Shown: one piece after another, positions 24,201 through 36,708 of the stretch
Layout: each line of letters starts with the position of its first letter
Position numbering within the stretch: position 1 is the stretch's first letter
Translations under genes and position numbers: made by a program
Origin: Paramecium octaurelia
Lineage: Eukaryota > Ciliophora > Oligohymenophorea > Peniculida > Parameciidae
Reading direction: 5' to 3'
NCBI GenBank assembly: GCA_905182995.1
Contig: CAJJDP010000063.1
Location: 375,846-439,845 of the forward strand
DNA length: 64,000 bases
Notes under the pieces: model-generated
What the model was told of the DNA's origin: nothing
What the model saw: only the letters and a program-made list of their open reading frames with translations
Databases searched by the model: none

Positions 24201-27200
24201 CAGATAATTTGAAAGCACTCTTTAGACCATGTGCTATGATGGTACCAGACTATGCTCTCATTGCAGAAATATCTCTATATTCATTTGGATTTGTTGAGGC
24301 AAGAGCATTGGCTAAAAAGATAGTTGCTGTCTATAAATTATGTTCGGAATAATTATCAAGTCAAGATCACTATGATTATGGAATGAGAGCAGTCAAAGCA
24401 GTTTTGACAGCTGCATAGTTACTCAAACGTAAATCTACTGAAAGAGAAGACATTCTTATTTACAGAGCAATCGGTGATATCAATTTACCTAAGTTCTTAA
24501 CTAATGATGTGATGCTATTCAATGGTATTATGAGTGATCTCTTTCCAGATGTCAAAGTGCAACCAGTTGAATATAAGAATCTCTAAGAAGCTATGCATTC
24601 GGTCTTGTAATCTTAGAATATGCAGATTGTACCTAACTTCAAAAGAAAAGTCTTACAATTATACGAGATGATCAATTGCAGACATGGACTTATGTTAGTT
24701 GGACAGACTATGAGTGGCAAAACGTCTTGTTATTAAGTATTAGCGTCTACTTTAACCCATTGTCATAAAACTGGGTTATAGGATGAAAGGTGTGTGTAAT
24801 ATCATGTGTTAAATCCGAAGTCAATAACTTTGAACTAATTATATGGATACTCTGATCCTGTCAGCAAGGAATGGACTGAAGGAGTATTAGGTGAAATATA
24901 TCGTAAATGTGCCACATCAACTTCTTAGGATAGACAATTTTTGGTATTTGATGGTCCTGTAGATGCTGCATGGATTGAAAATATGAATACAGTCTTAGAT
25001 GATAATAAGAAATTGTGTTTAATGAGTGGAGAGACTATTGCTATGACTGATAGAATGACAATCATATTTGAAGTTCAAGATTTAACATAGGCTTCTCCTG
25101 CAACTGTGAGTAGATGTGGTATGGTATATTTATAGCCTGACTAATTGGGATGGTTTAACGTATTTTTAAACAAGTTACAAGAAATTTAAAATATAGATTA
25201 AAGTGTTATTATGAGAATTTCAGATCTCTTCGAAACTATTGTTGACAAGGCTCAAAAATTCATTAAATAAAAGTGTCATGAATATGAATCAGTACCAGAG
25301 AACTCATTTTGCATTCATACTTTATCTATGCTGATACAATTGATTTAAACTTACCCTGAAGCTTTAAGAAAACAAGCAGATCCCAGCATTTTGATAGATG
25401 CATTCTTCATATACTCAGTTGTTTGGACAGTAGGCAGTTCTGTGGATGATGTAGGTAGAAAACATTTTGATTAATATCTCAAAAAACTAATAAAGGAACC
25501 TCTCAGAAATGAGAATAAAAAAGATGTTGTCATCAAAATTGACAAACAATCCCAAATCCCAGAGTTGTCTAATACAAATATCTATGATTTCTTCTATGAT
25601 CCTGAGTTACTCAAATGGAGAATGTGGAAAGAACTTCTTAAGGATTCTTAAATTCCAGAGAACATAGCCTATTAAGAGATCCTTGTTGAGACCTCTGAAT
25701 CCCTCAGAATTACATCAATTATTGACAAATGCATAAATCGTCACTCTCCATTATTGATAATCGGCCCAAGTGGAGTTGGTAAAACCTGTTATATTCGAAA
25801 ACATATCTCATAATTGCAAAACTACTTAAATATTTTTGTCAATTTCTCAGCCACCACAAGTGCAAACAAAACTCAAATGATTATTGACTCCAAGGTGGAA
25901 AGGAAAAGAAAAGGTTTTTATGGACCACCATTGGGCTTCATCGGACTTATTTATATCGATGACATGAATATGCCTGCTCCCGATAAATATGGTACTCAAG
26001 CACCTTTGGAATTGATACGACAATTCTTGGGTACCAAAGGATGGTATGGAAATGATAGACAATTCATGCATATATTGGATTGCAACGTTATTGCATCTAT
26101 GGGATTACCAGGAGGTGGAAGAAGCTTTGTGTCTCAAAGATTGTTGAGATTCTTTTAGATTGTATCCATTGTCACTCCTGACACCAACAATATTGTACAC
26201 ATCTTCAATTCCATCATCTCTTGGCATTTGAACAATATCAAAATAGAAAACACCGATAATGACATTAGGAAGAGTTTCCAATATGCAATTGAAGCTACAA
26301 TTGATTTATATAATTAGATTCGAGATTAATTAAAGGCAACTCCAAAAAAGTCATGGTACATACTCAATATGAGAGACATCAGTCGAGTAGTTCAAGGGAT
26401 GACTTTAGTTATGAATGCCAAGGAATTGTCACTTGATCATAAGAAAGTTTAGAGATTGTGGCTTCATGAAACCACAAGAACCTTTTTTGATAGATTGGAA
26501 TAGGTTGATCATGAACAATACTCATTAATGTTGGCGAACTCAATCAAACTAAAATTAAGAGATGATCTAAAACACATGATTAAACCATATGATGATGTTG
26601 CAACCACTAAATACAATATAAAAAGTTATGTTTGGTCGGACATTCTTTCAGAAGAACCCAATGTTTCAGAAAGGAAATACACAGAAGTGATGTCATCAAC
26701 TAGAGTGTATTCGAAATTGCAATTCTATTTGGAAGATCTGAATTCCAATACAAAAAAGCCATTGAATTTAGCATTATTTGATTATTGTGTTGACCATCTC
26801 TTAAGAATCCAAAGAGTCTTAAATATGACTCAAGGTCATCTGTTATTGATTGGTTTAGGAGGATCTGGAAGATAGAGTCTCACTAGATTGGCATGCTTTA
26901 TTAGAGAATAGGAATTCTTACAAATTGAGGTAGGCAAAGGATATACTTATGAACAGTGGAAAGAAACAATGTAGAAGTTAATGATAAATGCTGGAGCAGA
27001 CAATAAGGAGATAACTCTTTGTATTTCTGATTCATAAATCAAGAAACCATTTATTTTAGAGGATGTTAATAATCTACTTAATACAGGTGACATTCCTAAT
27101 CTCTTTGGATAGGAAGATTTCATTCCATAAATAGATAAACTGAGATTGAAAGCAAAGAAGGAAGGCAAATTGTAATTGTTTGATAATGGGAATAATGCGC

Positions 27201-30200
27201 AATTCTATGATTATTTTATTGAATGTGTGAAGAAGAAACTCCATGTTGTTTTGGCAATGAGTCCCATTGGAGATACTTTAAGATCAAGAATACGTATGTT
27301 CCCAAGCATTGTAAACTGTGCAACAATTGATTGTTTCCATTAATGGCCTGAAGATGCTTTAGAGGCTGTGGCTCGAAAGTTCTTAGAGGATATCCAAATC
27401 AAGGATAGTCAATAAAGACTGCTGGTAGCCTAGTGCAAATATATGCATTCATCATTATAGACTATTAGTGAGTAATTCAAATCACAAGAAGGAAGACACA
27501 ATTATGTTACTCCTAGCAGTTATTTTGAGTTATTGAAGACATTTTAAGCTGTTTTACATGTAGAGAAGACTAAGTTGGAAGATACTAGAAATATGTATAA
27601 GAATGGAGTCACAAAACTTGATCAAACTTCAGAGGAAGTTAAGAGAATGGAAGCTGAATTGATTGAAAAATAACCTAAATTAGTTGAAATGAATATTGAA
27701 GCCAGTAAATTAGCAGTTATTATCAAATAATAAGCAGATGCTATGGAACCTAAGAGATTGTAAGTGCAAGAAGAGGAGGCTAGAGTGTCAGAATGTGTTA
27801 AGGAAGCTGAAATAATCAATTAAGAGTGCGAGAAAGAATTATCTGTAGCAAAACCTAAATTAAAATAAGCAGAAGAAGCTTTAAATACCCTGTCTCCTGC
27901 AGATATTAATTCTATCAAGGCTATGTTGAAACCACCAATCACTGTTAAGTTAGTTATGGAATCTGTTTGTGTCTTGTGTGGAGTTCCTCCTATTAGTATG
28001 CCTAAACCTGAGAATCCAAAAGAAAGATTTATGGATTATTGGGAAGCAAGTAAGAAGTTTTTAGCGGATAAGGATTTCTTATAGAAACTGATTGGCTATG
28101 ATAAAAACAATATTAAACCTGAGATTATGTAGAAAGTCAGAAATAATTACATCTCCAAAAAGGAGGAATTCAATCCAAAAAGAGTTGAAAAGGCTAGTTC
28201 TGCTGCTAAGGGATTATGTGAATGGGTTCTAGCCTTAGATGAATATGAAAAGGTACTCACTATTGTTAGACCGAAATAAGAAAAGTATCTTCAATCACAA
28301 TAGGAAGTTGCCAGATTGTAAGAGTCATTGAAAATATTATAATAAGATTTATCTGTTTTAACAGCAGAAATTAATAAGTTAGAGTTGGCTTATTAGGAAA
28401 CTATGAATAATCAATAGCAATTAGATAGAGATATTAAAGAATGTGAAGTCAAGTTGCAAAGAGCTACAAAGTTGATGGAAGGATTGGGAGGAGAAAGAGA
28501 GAGATGGAGTAAGTCGTCTGCCATTTATGAATAGAGACTAAAATAAGTATTGGGAGACATTATACTATCCTCTGGAACTATTGCATATTTGGGAGTCTTT
28601 AGTAATAATTTCAGATAGAAAACCATCAAAATGTGGATGGATAACTTGAAGGGTAATATGCAATTCTCTGAAAACTTTACTTTACAGAATATTCTTGGAT
28701 AACCGATTTTGATTAGACAATGGAGAATGAATGGTTTACCTAGTGATTAGTTCAGCATTGAAAATGGAATTATTATGAATAGGTGTCAAAGGTTTCCTTT
28801 AATAATAGATCCCCAAGGACAAGGCAATAGATTTATTAGGCAAAACGAAAAAGACATAAAATTAGTTAAGTTCACTGATAGTGATTTCTTGAGAACATTA
28901 GAAAACACATTGTAATTTGGATAACCATTACTCATTGAAAATGTGTATGAGGATGTTGATTCAACTATTGATTCTGTCCTACTCAAGCAAATCTTCAAAA
29001 ATGCTGGAGTTATGTCAGTCCGCATTGGAGACAATATTATACCCTATAATAAATAGTTCAATCTGTTCATGACTACTAAATTAAGCAATCCTCATTACAC
29101 TCCAGAAATCAGTACTAAAGTTACAATTATCAATTTCACTATTACTTAAAGTGGATTGGAGGATTAATTACTAGAAATATGTGTTAGCAAAGAGTAACCG
29201 AATTTAGAAGAGGAGAAGAATAGATAGATTTTATAGTAACAAAAAAATAAATAAGAGTTGCAAAAAATAGAGGATCAAATTCTTAGAGTTTTAAATAAGG
29301 CTGAAAATATCTTGAATGACGAGGAAGCCATTTAAATTTTGTAGACTTCTAAAGAAAAATCAAAAGATATTGAGGAAAAATAAGAAACATCAGAATACAC
29401 AGAGAGAAAGATTGATGAAGCCAGAGTACAATACAAACCAATTGCTATTCATGGGGCTTTGCTCTTCTTTGCAGTCATATCCCTGGCCTAATTAGATTCT
29501 ATGTATTAATACTCTTTATCTTGGTTACTAAATTTGTATCAGGAAGCATTCATCAAAAGCGAACCAAGTTAACGTATTCAATAAAGAATAACCAACATTA
29601 ATAATATGACACTCCACTTAATATACAATTAAGTTTGCAGGGGATTATTTGAAAAGGATAAATTGCTTTATAGTTTCATTATTTTGATCAAAATTCTTGA
29701 ATAGAAGAAATAAATAGATTTTGAAGAATTCTCCTTCATCATTAGATAAATAACTATTCCCACTGAAGTACCAGAAAATCCTTTCAAAGAATGGTTGCCA
29801 ACCTAAGCTTGGGCAAGAGTGTAGGTTTTAATCAAAGTGAACAAGAAATTATCATAAATTGTAGATAGTATGCGTAATTTCCCTGAAGTTTGGATGGAAT
29901 TACTAAACTCTCCAGATGGCCATTAGATCAGATTTCCTGAACCATTTGTCATAAGCACTCCTATATAGAGAATGTGTATAATAAAGGCTTTAAGACCTGG
30001 CAAACTACCTAAAGTGATTCAAGAATTTGTGGCTTCTGAATTGGGAGATAAATATATTTAACCTCCATCATTTTCACTCCATCAGTCATTTTAAGGTAGC
30101 AATCCTAAATCTCCATTATTATTCGTGTTGCCTGGTACGGATCCAATGAACGCCTTACTTAATTTTGCTAAATAGAAAGATATCTAACTAAGATCTGTTT

Positions 30201-31920
30201 CATTGGGTTAAGGATAAGGAGTGATTGCAGAAAAGGAAATCGAAGATGCAAAACAATCAGGAACATGGGTGATATTGTAAAATTGTCATTTATACCCATC
30301 ATGGATGCCAAAATTAGAAAAGATTATAGAGGATATACAAACATAGAAAATGCACAATCATTTTAGACTCTGGTTAACCAGTTATCCAAGTGATGATTTA
30401 CCTGCATCTATTGTTTAGAGTAGTGTGAAGATGACAAATGAACCTCCAACTGGTATCAAATCGAATCTATAGGTCAGTTATTCTAGTGCTCTCTATTAAC
30501 AATTAGATTATTCAAATAAGAAACTATCAAAACTATTTTATGCATTATCATTTTTCCATGCTATATTGCAAGAACGTAGAAACTATGGACCTATAGGTTT
30601 TAATATTTATTATGATTTCAATCAATCCGATCTATTCATATCAATAAGACAACTGTAATAAATGGCTGCAGATGTCTCCATACCTTTCCATGCATTACAT
30701 TACCTTATTGGAGAATGCAACTATGGAGGCAGAGTAACTGATGAAAGAGATAGGAGAGTGGTAAGAGCTCTTTTAGATGAATATTTAACTGAGAAAGTCA
30801 CATTAGACACATTCTAAATTCAAGATTTCCCAATCATTGAAGGGTTGTCATATGAAGAGTATATGAATCAATTGAATAATCTACCACTAGTTTAGCCAAC
30901 CCATCTTTTTGGATTCCATCCTAATGCTGAAATTATGAAGGATTAACAATATACAGATGAGATCCTTAGAAAATTGTAATAGACACTTGGATCCTCTTAC
31001 ACTGATGGTTAATAAAATGATGAATCTAAAAAAGCAGATAATGTCCTTAAACAATTATGTGAAGAGTACCTTGCCAATTTCCCTAGAAAATTTGATGTCG
31101 AAATTGCCAATGCTAAATATCCTCATGACTATAAGAATTCTTTTAACACTGTTTTCTAATAGGAAATATCAAGATTCAATAAATTGTTCTCAGTCATTCA
31201 GTAATCCTTTATTGATACTCTGAATGCTATCAAGGGATTAACCGCCATGTCTGATCAATTGGAAAAAATTACTCAATCATTTCTTATTGGAGCAGTACCA
31301 GAATAATGGAAAAAATATAGTTATCCTTCATTGAAGCCACTAGCTTCGTATTTATAGGATTTCCTAAGAAGAATCCGATACTTCCAAAATTGGCTAGATA
31401 AATAAATTCCCTATGTCCATTGGATTTCAGGTTTCTTCTTTACTCAATCTTTCCTTACAGCTGTTTTACAAAATCATGCCAGAAAATACTCAATAGCAAT
31501 AGACAAATTAGACTTTGAATTTTAATTTCTTGAAGAGCCATAAGTTAATTTTGAAGTCAATCAATTGCCTCGACAAGTTAATGGTAATTTATCATACCTT
31601 ATATTTTAGATGGCACTCTTATATTTGGACTCTTCTTGGAGGGATGCAGATGGGATTATGGTCGAGAAATGATTGTGGAATCCAACCCGAAAGTACTGAC
31701 GACTCTAGCTCCTATCATATGGCTCAAACCTATACAAGGAGAGTCAGACACTAAGAACTAATACGTTTGCCCAGTTTACAAGACAGCAGAAAGAAGGGGA
31801 GTCCTCTCTACTACTGGGCATTCTACTAATTTTATCATGAATGTCAATATGCCAACTGAACAATCATAACATCATTGGGTGAAGAGAGGTGTAGCTATGC
31901 TTTGTTAACTATCAGATTGA
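18208..31920 (+). CDS. Axonemal dynein heavy chain, inner-arm class
   Basis: About 4544 residues; introns only near the ends (18336-18361, 18477-18502, and 26 nt at ~31585-31610), with ~13 kb uninterrupted between. Motor modules in order: AAA1 P-loop GPAGTGKT (~residue 1870) with CFDEFNR Walker B; AAA2 GQTMSGKT (~2150); AAA3 GPSGVGKT (~2500) with [11 protein letters not shown]4 GLGGSGRQ (~2860); the stalk coiled coils and microtubule-binding tip (~3080-3450); then AAA5-6 and the C-terminal domain with [20 protein letters not shown] and TTGHSTNF. The C terminus is most like single-headed inner-arm chains (DNAH1/3/6/7/12 group). It should power ciliary beating. The first ~300 residues are disordered and S/Q-rich. 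Start is uncertain: ATG 18271 in the same frame leaves a more normal 79-bp gap. Confidence 0.96.
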
Positions 31921-32126
31921 AAAAACTGATTTAATTCAATATATATGAATAAAATTTCATTTTATTTAACTTATCCAATAAACCTTTTTCTTAACAATAT
32001 TATTCTTTATAAAGACGCTTACTCTCGAATATTAAATTTAGATTCATCATACATCATAAATCAAATTGCCAGCGCAATTAATGTCATATTTAATTATTAT
32101 AATATAATCTAAAAATTTAAATTATC

Positions 32127-32660
32127 ATGTCAGCTCATTCATTTAAGCAAAGCCAAGCTTAAATAAATCATCAACCAACACTCAAACCGTTTTCCTATAT
32201 TCCAGATAGCCCAACTGCTAAACCTGAGAAAACTGGGGAACAAGATTTTATCAAATTAAGCCTTAACAAATAAAGTAGCACCAAATCAGATGTTGATAAC
32301 AGCGCGAATTCTAATTTAATCACCAACGAAAAAAATACTCTCCCCTTCGCACTTCACAACAAATTCCCCATGGTTTCAAATTTTACTATCAATCACAATG
32401 TAGAAAAATATGAATATGAAAAACCAGTCAAACCCCCCTAATAATCAACCAAAACTTATTGTCAGTTTTGCAATACCAGGAAACCAACTTAGATTTAACT
32501 CAAAAATGGATCCAATACATACATCCTAGCCTGTATTTTATTTGTTCTATGTCTACCTTTGTTTTGGGTTCCTCTGATATCCAAAAAATGCAAAGATTCA
32601 ATCGAAATCTGTGTTGTTTGTAATCGTCAAACACGCTTTACTCCATTTAGGTTGTTTTGA
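32127..32660 (+). CDS. LITAF-domain membrane-associated protein
   Basis: 177 residues, intronless. After an N-terminal ~100-residue disordered stretch (S/N/K/P-rich) comes a complete LITAF domain: CQFCN, then a hydrophobic segment (YILACILFVLCLPLFWVPL), SKKCKDS and CVVCN. The two CxxC knuckles bind one zinc together while the hydrophobic helix dips into the cytosolic leaflet of late-endosome/lysosome membranes. Unlike the other LITAF-like gene at 14602-15109 it has no glycine/tyrosine/proline repeat and few PxY motifs, so the two are family members, not recent duplicates. It starts ~200 bp after the dynein stop. Confidence 0.9.
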
Positions 32661-33285
32661 ATATAGATTTTTTGTATTATTGATTATTCTAAAACTTAAA
32701 TTACTATTGGAGAAATATATACGCAAGGAAAAGAGATCAAATTATTTACACACATGCATGTACTAATCTATTGTTTTAAAGAAAAACAAACATCTCAGTA
32801 GTACTTTGAGATCCTAATTTTAAGATTCTCAGTTCTAAATTTAAAATTATTTATTCAACACTGAGTTTCACACCAAAAGAGATTCATCTGAACCCATATC
32901 TTTTGAGATGAACAAACTTTTATTTTTATAGCCTTTAATAGAGTATTTAAATTAGATGACAATTTAAAATCTTTCTTTAAAATTTTACAATCAAAAGATT
33001 ATTAATTATCATATAAATTAAAAATAAAATTTAATAACAAATTCCTATAAGTGCCAAAAATTATTCTAATAATTTGAATTTTAAAATGTTATTAATAATG
33101 ATGAAAGTAAATTAAATTTAAACATTCATAGATGAGATAAATAATATTTTCAGTTATTTTCTTTTTAATCTATTACATTTATGTAGGTAGTTCCATATAG
33201 ATTTATTGTCGTCACTTAAGGATCTACAAGACGCGACTTTTTGTGAATACTCAAATTTGATAAATCCTTAGATAATTCTCTTGAA
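32661..33285. other. Intergenic between convergent genes
   Basis: About 625 bp of AT-rich DNA between the LITAF gene and the kinesin stop. TGA codons break all frames. I see short A+T palindromes but no gene, tRNA or repeat array. Confidence 0.6.
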
Positions 33286-35175
33286 TCATCCTTTGATATA
33301 GAATCTATATAATACTAATTTTTTACTTAGATTCCTGTAGATTGAATTGTGCTTTAAAGGAGATCTAACAGGGGAAGTCCCAAAAATACTGCTTGTAGGA
33401 GACCTCTCTCTCGGTGATAATCTCTACTTAATGTGAGAAATGTTGGCGAATCTATGTCTATCTTCTGCTGGTTATTATATAATGGATGCCTTCTTTTTTA
33501 TTTACGAGTTATTAGTAGAAGATGAAAATGAAATGGGGTAGGATTGGTCAGAGTCTCCACTTGTCGTATATTATGATTAATTTTTAGATAATTTATTGGA
33601 CTCTATTATTGCTTTTTATTAGGCAATGACTAAATCCTTTTAAACTAATTCTTATTGTGATTTCTCTTGATCTGATTTCATATCTAAGATTTATTTTGAA
33701 AGATCTGCAAATCTCTGTTTCCAATAATTTATTGTAGATTACTATTCTTCCGTAATCTAAAGAAGCAAGGATTTAAGTATTTATTTTTATTATAAATTTG
33801 TCTTTAGAGCAATCTACAATTGCTTTTCAATAATTTGATTTTCTTTTTATGCTGCCAATAACTTCATATATGTTTCATCCTCTTATTTGGTTTCTTGAGT
33901 TTCTTCGATTTTTTAAGAGTTTGCTTGAATTTATGATTAGATTTCAATTATTGAATTATTAATCTCAAAATATTCTTCAACATTTGAGTATATATCATTG
34001 TAAATTTTAGTTAAATAGATTGATTTAGAAGAGGAATCCCCTAATTGTTACGATTCATTACTGGGAGATATATCCTCTGATTTTGAATTTTGCTGAATGG
34101 AAGTAACTTCTTTGTGAACCTACTTCTTGATTTGAGTTGCTCTTTAAGAATAGGTCAGAGTATTCAAAATTTCATCGTATGATTGCTTATTCTATTATAC
34201 ACATGCTATCATAATAGTTTTAGTGTTTCCGCCCAAAGAGTCTTATAAGAGTCTGGTCAGCTTGGAATTTCTGTATGGAATATGCTGATTTTTCTTCGTT
34301 TTATCTGATAACATCGTTAGACAATGACTCAAGGCCAATAAGGATTTGTTTATATTAGAGCCCTCCTGCTAATTTTTTGACTTCTATTCCAAATAGACTT
34401 TTTCAGAGCCTGCCAAATCTACGATAAACAACTTGGGAGTTAGAATTTAACTAATAATAATTATAATATTAGTACTTATCAATCTTATAGGATAAGTTTA
34501 CCTGAATTACAGCATGGGATCTAGATGATGAGACATTATAAATAGTTTGAGCCAGACTTCTGTTTTAATTCCCAAGATTCAAGATTTCTTTCACTTCTTC
34601 ACAATTCTTACAAACCATTTGCTATACTCCAGATATACATTATCCTTTTTAACTATCCTACATAATTACTAATGATTTTTAATTAGTATTTAATAGATCT
34701 CGTATTGTTTCATTGTAAATCTCAATAAAACTCACTTCTAATAATGCATTAGGGTTAGCACTAAATACAATCTCCAAAATACCTTGTTTTTTCAACTAAA
34801 TAATTTAAACATTGGAATGCAAGTCCCTCGTCCTTCTCATTACCGAAAATAGTATGCGTCTTCCCAGATCCTGTTATACCATAGGCCAAAATAGTAGTGT
34901 TGTAGCCTTCAAGAAAATAGTTTATATTATGCTATCACTTTAGATAAACCAATAGTACTTAGAGAATCTCAGAAAAGATTTAAGCATTGTTTTCGTTATT
35001 AAATATACGATCGAAATGAAACTCTTTATTATTTCTACCCTATTTGGTAATTACTATTCTCTTTTCATCCAAGTCTTATATAAGAGTGTCTTGACTAGCA
35101 ATTATACTATTATTACCTATTATCTAACAAGGGCTTCACTCTAAGATATACTTAAAAGGGTGTATTATTAGACAT
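33286..35175 (-). CDS. Kinesin motor protein, N-terminal motor
   Basis: 591 residues, five introns: 35116-35095, 34958-34932, 34782-34761, 34501-34484 (18 nt) and 34475-34451. The motor fills residues ~5-330: VYLRVKPL, P-loop [24 protein letters not shown], switch I SSSRSHA, switch [12 protein letters not shown], and [19 protein letters not shown]. It walks on or remodels microtubules using ATP. The rest is a neck and coiled coil (to ~480) and a polar S/Q-rich tail; the tail is too short to name the subfamily. Two introns flank an exon of only 8 nt (34483-34476) that supplies three codons between strand and switch II (IQ-IDN-QILTPK). Both introns must be removed for switch II to be in frame. 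Confidence 0.94.
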
Positions 35176-36708
35176 TTAATTAGCAGTTAAATATTAAATT
35201 TATTTTAATACATAAAATAACTAGCATTTAAGTAGTTATATTCATGCAGAACTCAGTACCTTCCAAAACAACTCAAGAGCTGGGTAAGATAACTTGTAAG
35301 AATTTTCCAGCAATATTAAATGTACTAAGGTTTATTACTTATTGATTAATATAATAATAGTTATAAAATTTAAATTATCAACAATTATCAATAAATTAGA
35401 TCTTAAAAAGTGAATTAATAAATAAATTAAAAACTTGCATATTTGAAGCTAATTTTCTGTGTCTTATTCAAAAAGAATTCAAAACTTGCAAAAAAACAAA
35501 ACCTGTTGTGTCATGTCAATAAATTTCATTCTTAATTTAGTTAATAGATCCTGAAAAGAAATGGTGAGTTATTAAGTTTAATCTTTCTAATGATATTTTT
35601 TTCAATATTTCAATGTTTGATTTTCTAAATTTGTATGATTATCTATTTATTTAAATGCTACTAAAATATAATTCATCTATTAATGTTGTTGCAACAATTA
35701 TTGTAAGAATTTATGAATATTCTAATTTATATGAATTAATCTTAATTAATAAAGTAGCCAAATACTTCGTAATTCAATTGATGACTTACAAATATTATAA
35801 AAAAACAAATGATTGAAAACTAAGGTCAAAGGATTTAATGAAATCACACAAGGATTCCTTACTTGGATATATATATAGAAATCATTTGAATTTAATTCTA
35901 ACTGAAATAATTGTTTTTTATAAGAGACTTTTCTTTAATTTCCTTAAAGTTCATTTTTGAGTAATCAACTATAGTTTTATTAATGGTATGCTTCAACTTT
36001 TTAAAACTTAATAATTTTGAGAATTCTTTTTCCAATTTTTTTAAATAGGATCTTATTAAAACTTTATAAAATTGATTTGTTAAGCTTATCCCAGCTTACC
36101 ACACCTAGAATTCAATATTTTTTTCACTTATTTAATTTTATATTATATGTAAACAAAGGAAGGTATCATCTCTAATGAATATTATTTACCTAACACTTCT
36201 CCATCCTAAATTGGAAACATATCTTGATTGTGTGAAATTTTTCACAAAAATACCTCAATAAACAAAAATATCAATGCACAAAGCATATGGTATTTTATAG
36301 ATTCTTAAAAACCTTGTATTGCTAAAATAGAAAAGGTTAATCGAGATTGAGGAAGAACAAAATTTTTGTGTAAATAAGTGAAAATAATACGAATAAACCA
36401 AAGTATTTTGTTTTTTTCAAGAAACTATATTTTTTCATTTTTTAACAGAAATTCTTTGCCTTTTGAATATTCAATTCAACTTTTATATCTACGAATCCAA
36501 TTTTTGTGATAATTTATGCTCTTTTTATGTAAAAAACTTAATTTCAGGGAGCTTGAATCACAATTTTTTTAAATCAGAGAATTTAGCTTCTTTTTAATTT
36601 ATTATTTTGGAGGAGCGTAATATTTTGTTTATTAGGATGGTGATTTAGTTTACGAGTTACTTTGGATCGTGAAGAACTTTCTTAAATTACTAATTATTAT
36701 TTCATATA
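35176..36708. other. Longest gene-free interval in the window
   Basis: About 1.5 kb, very AT-rich, between a kinesin that starts on the minus strand and a kinase that starts on the plus strand. No frame remains open with plausible introns, and no tRNA or repeat is visible. It serves as the shared upstream region of both genes. A diverged pseudogene or a non-coding RNA cannot be excluded from sequence alone. Confidence 0.5.
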
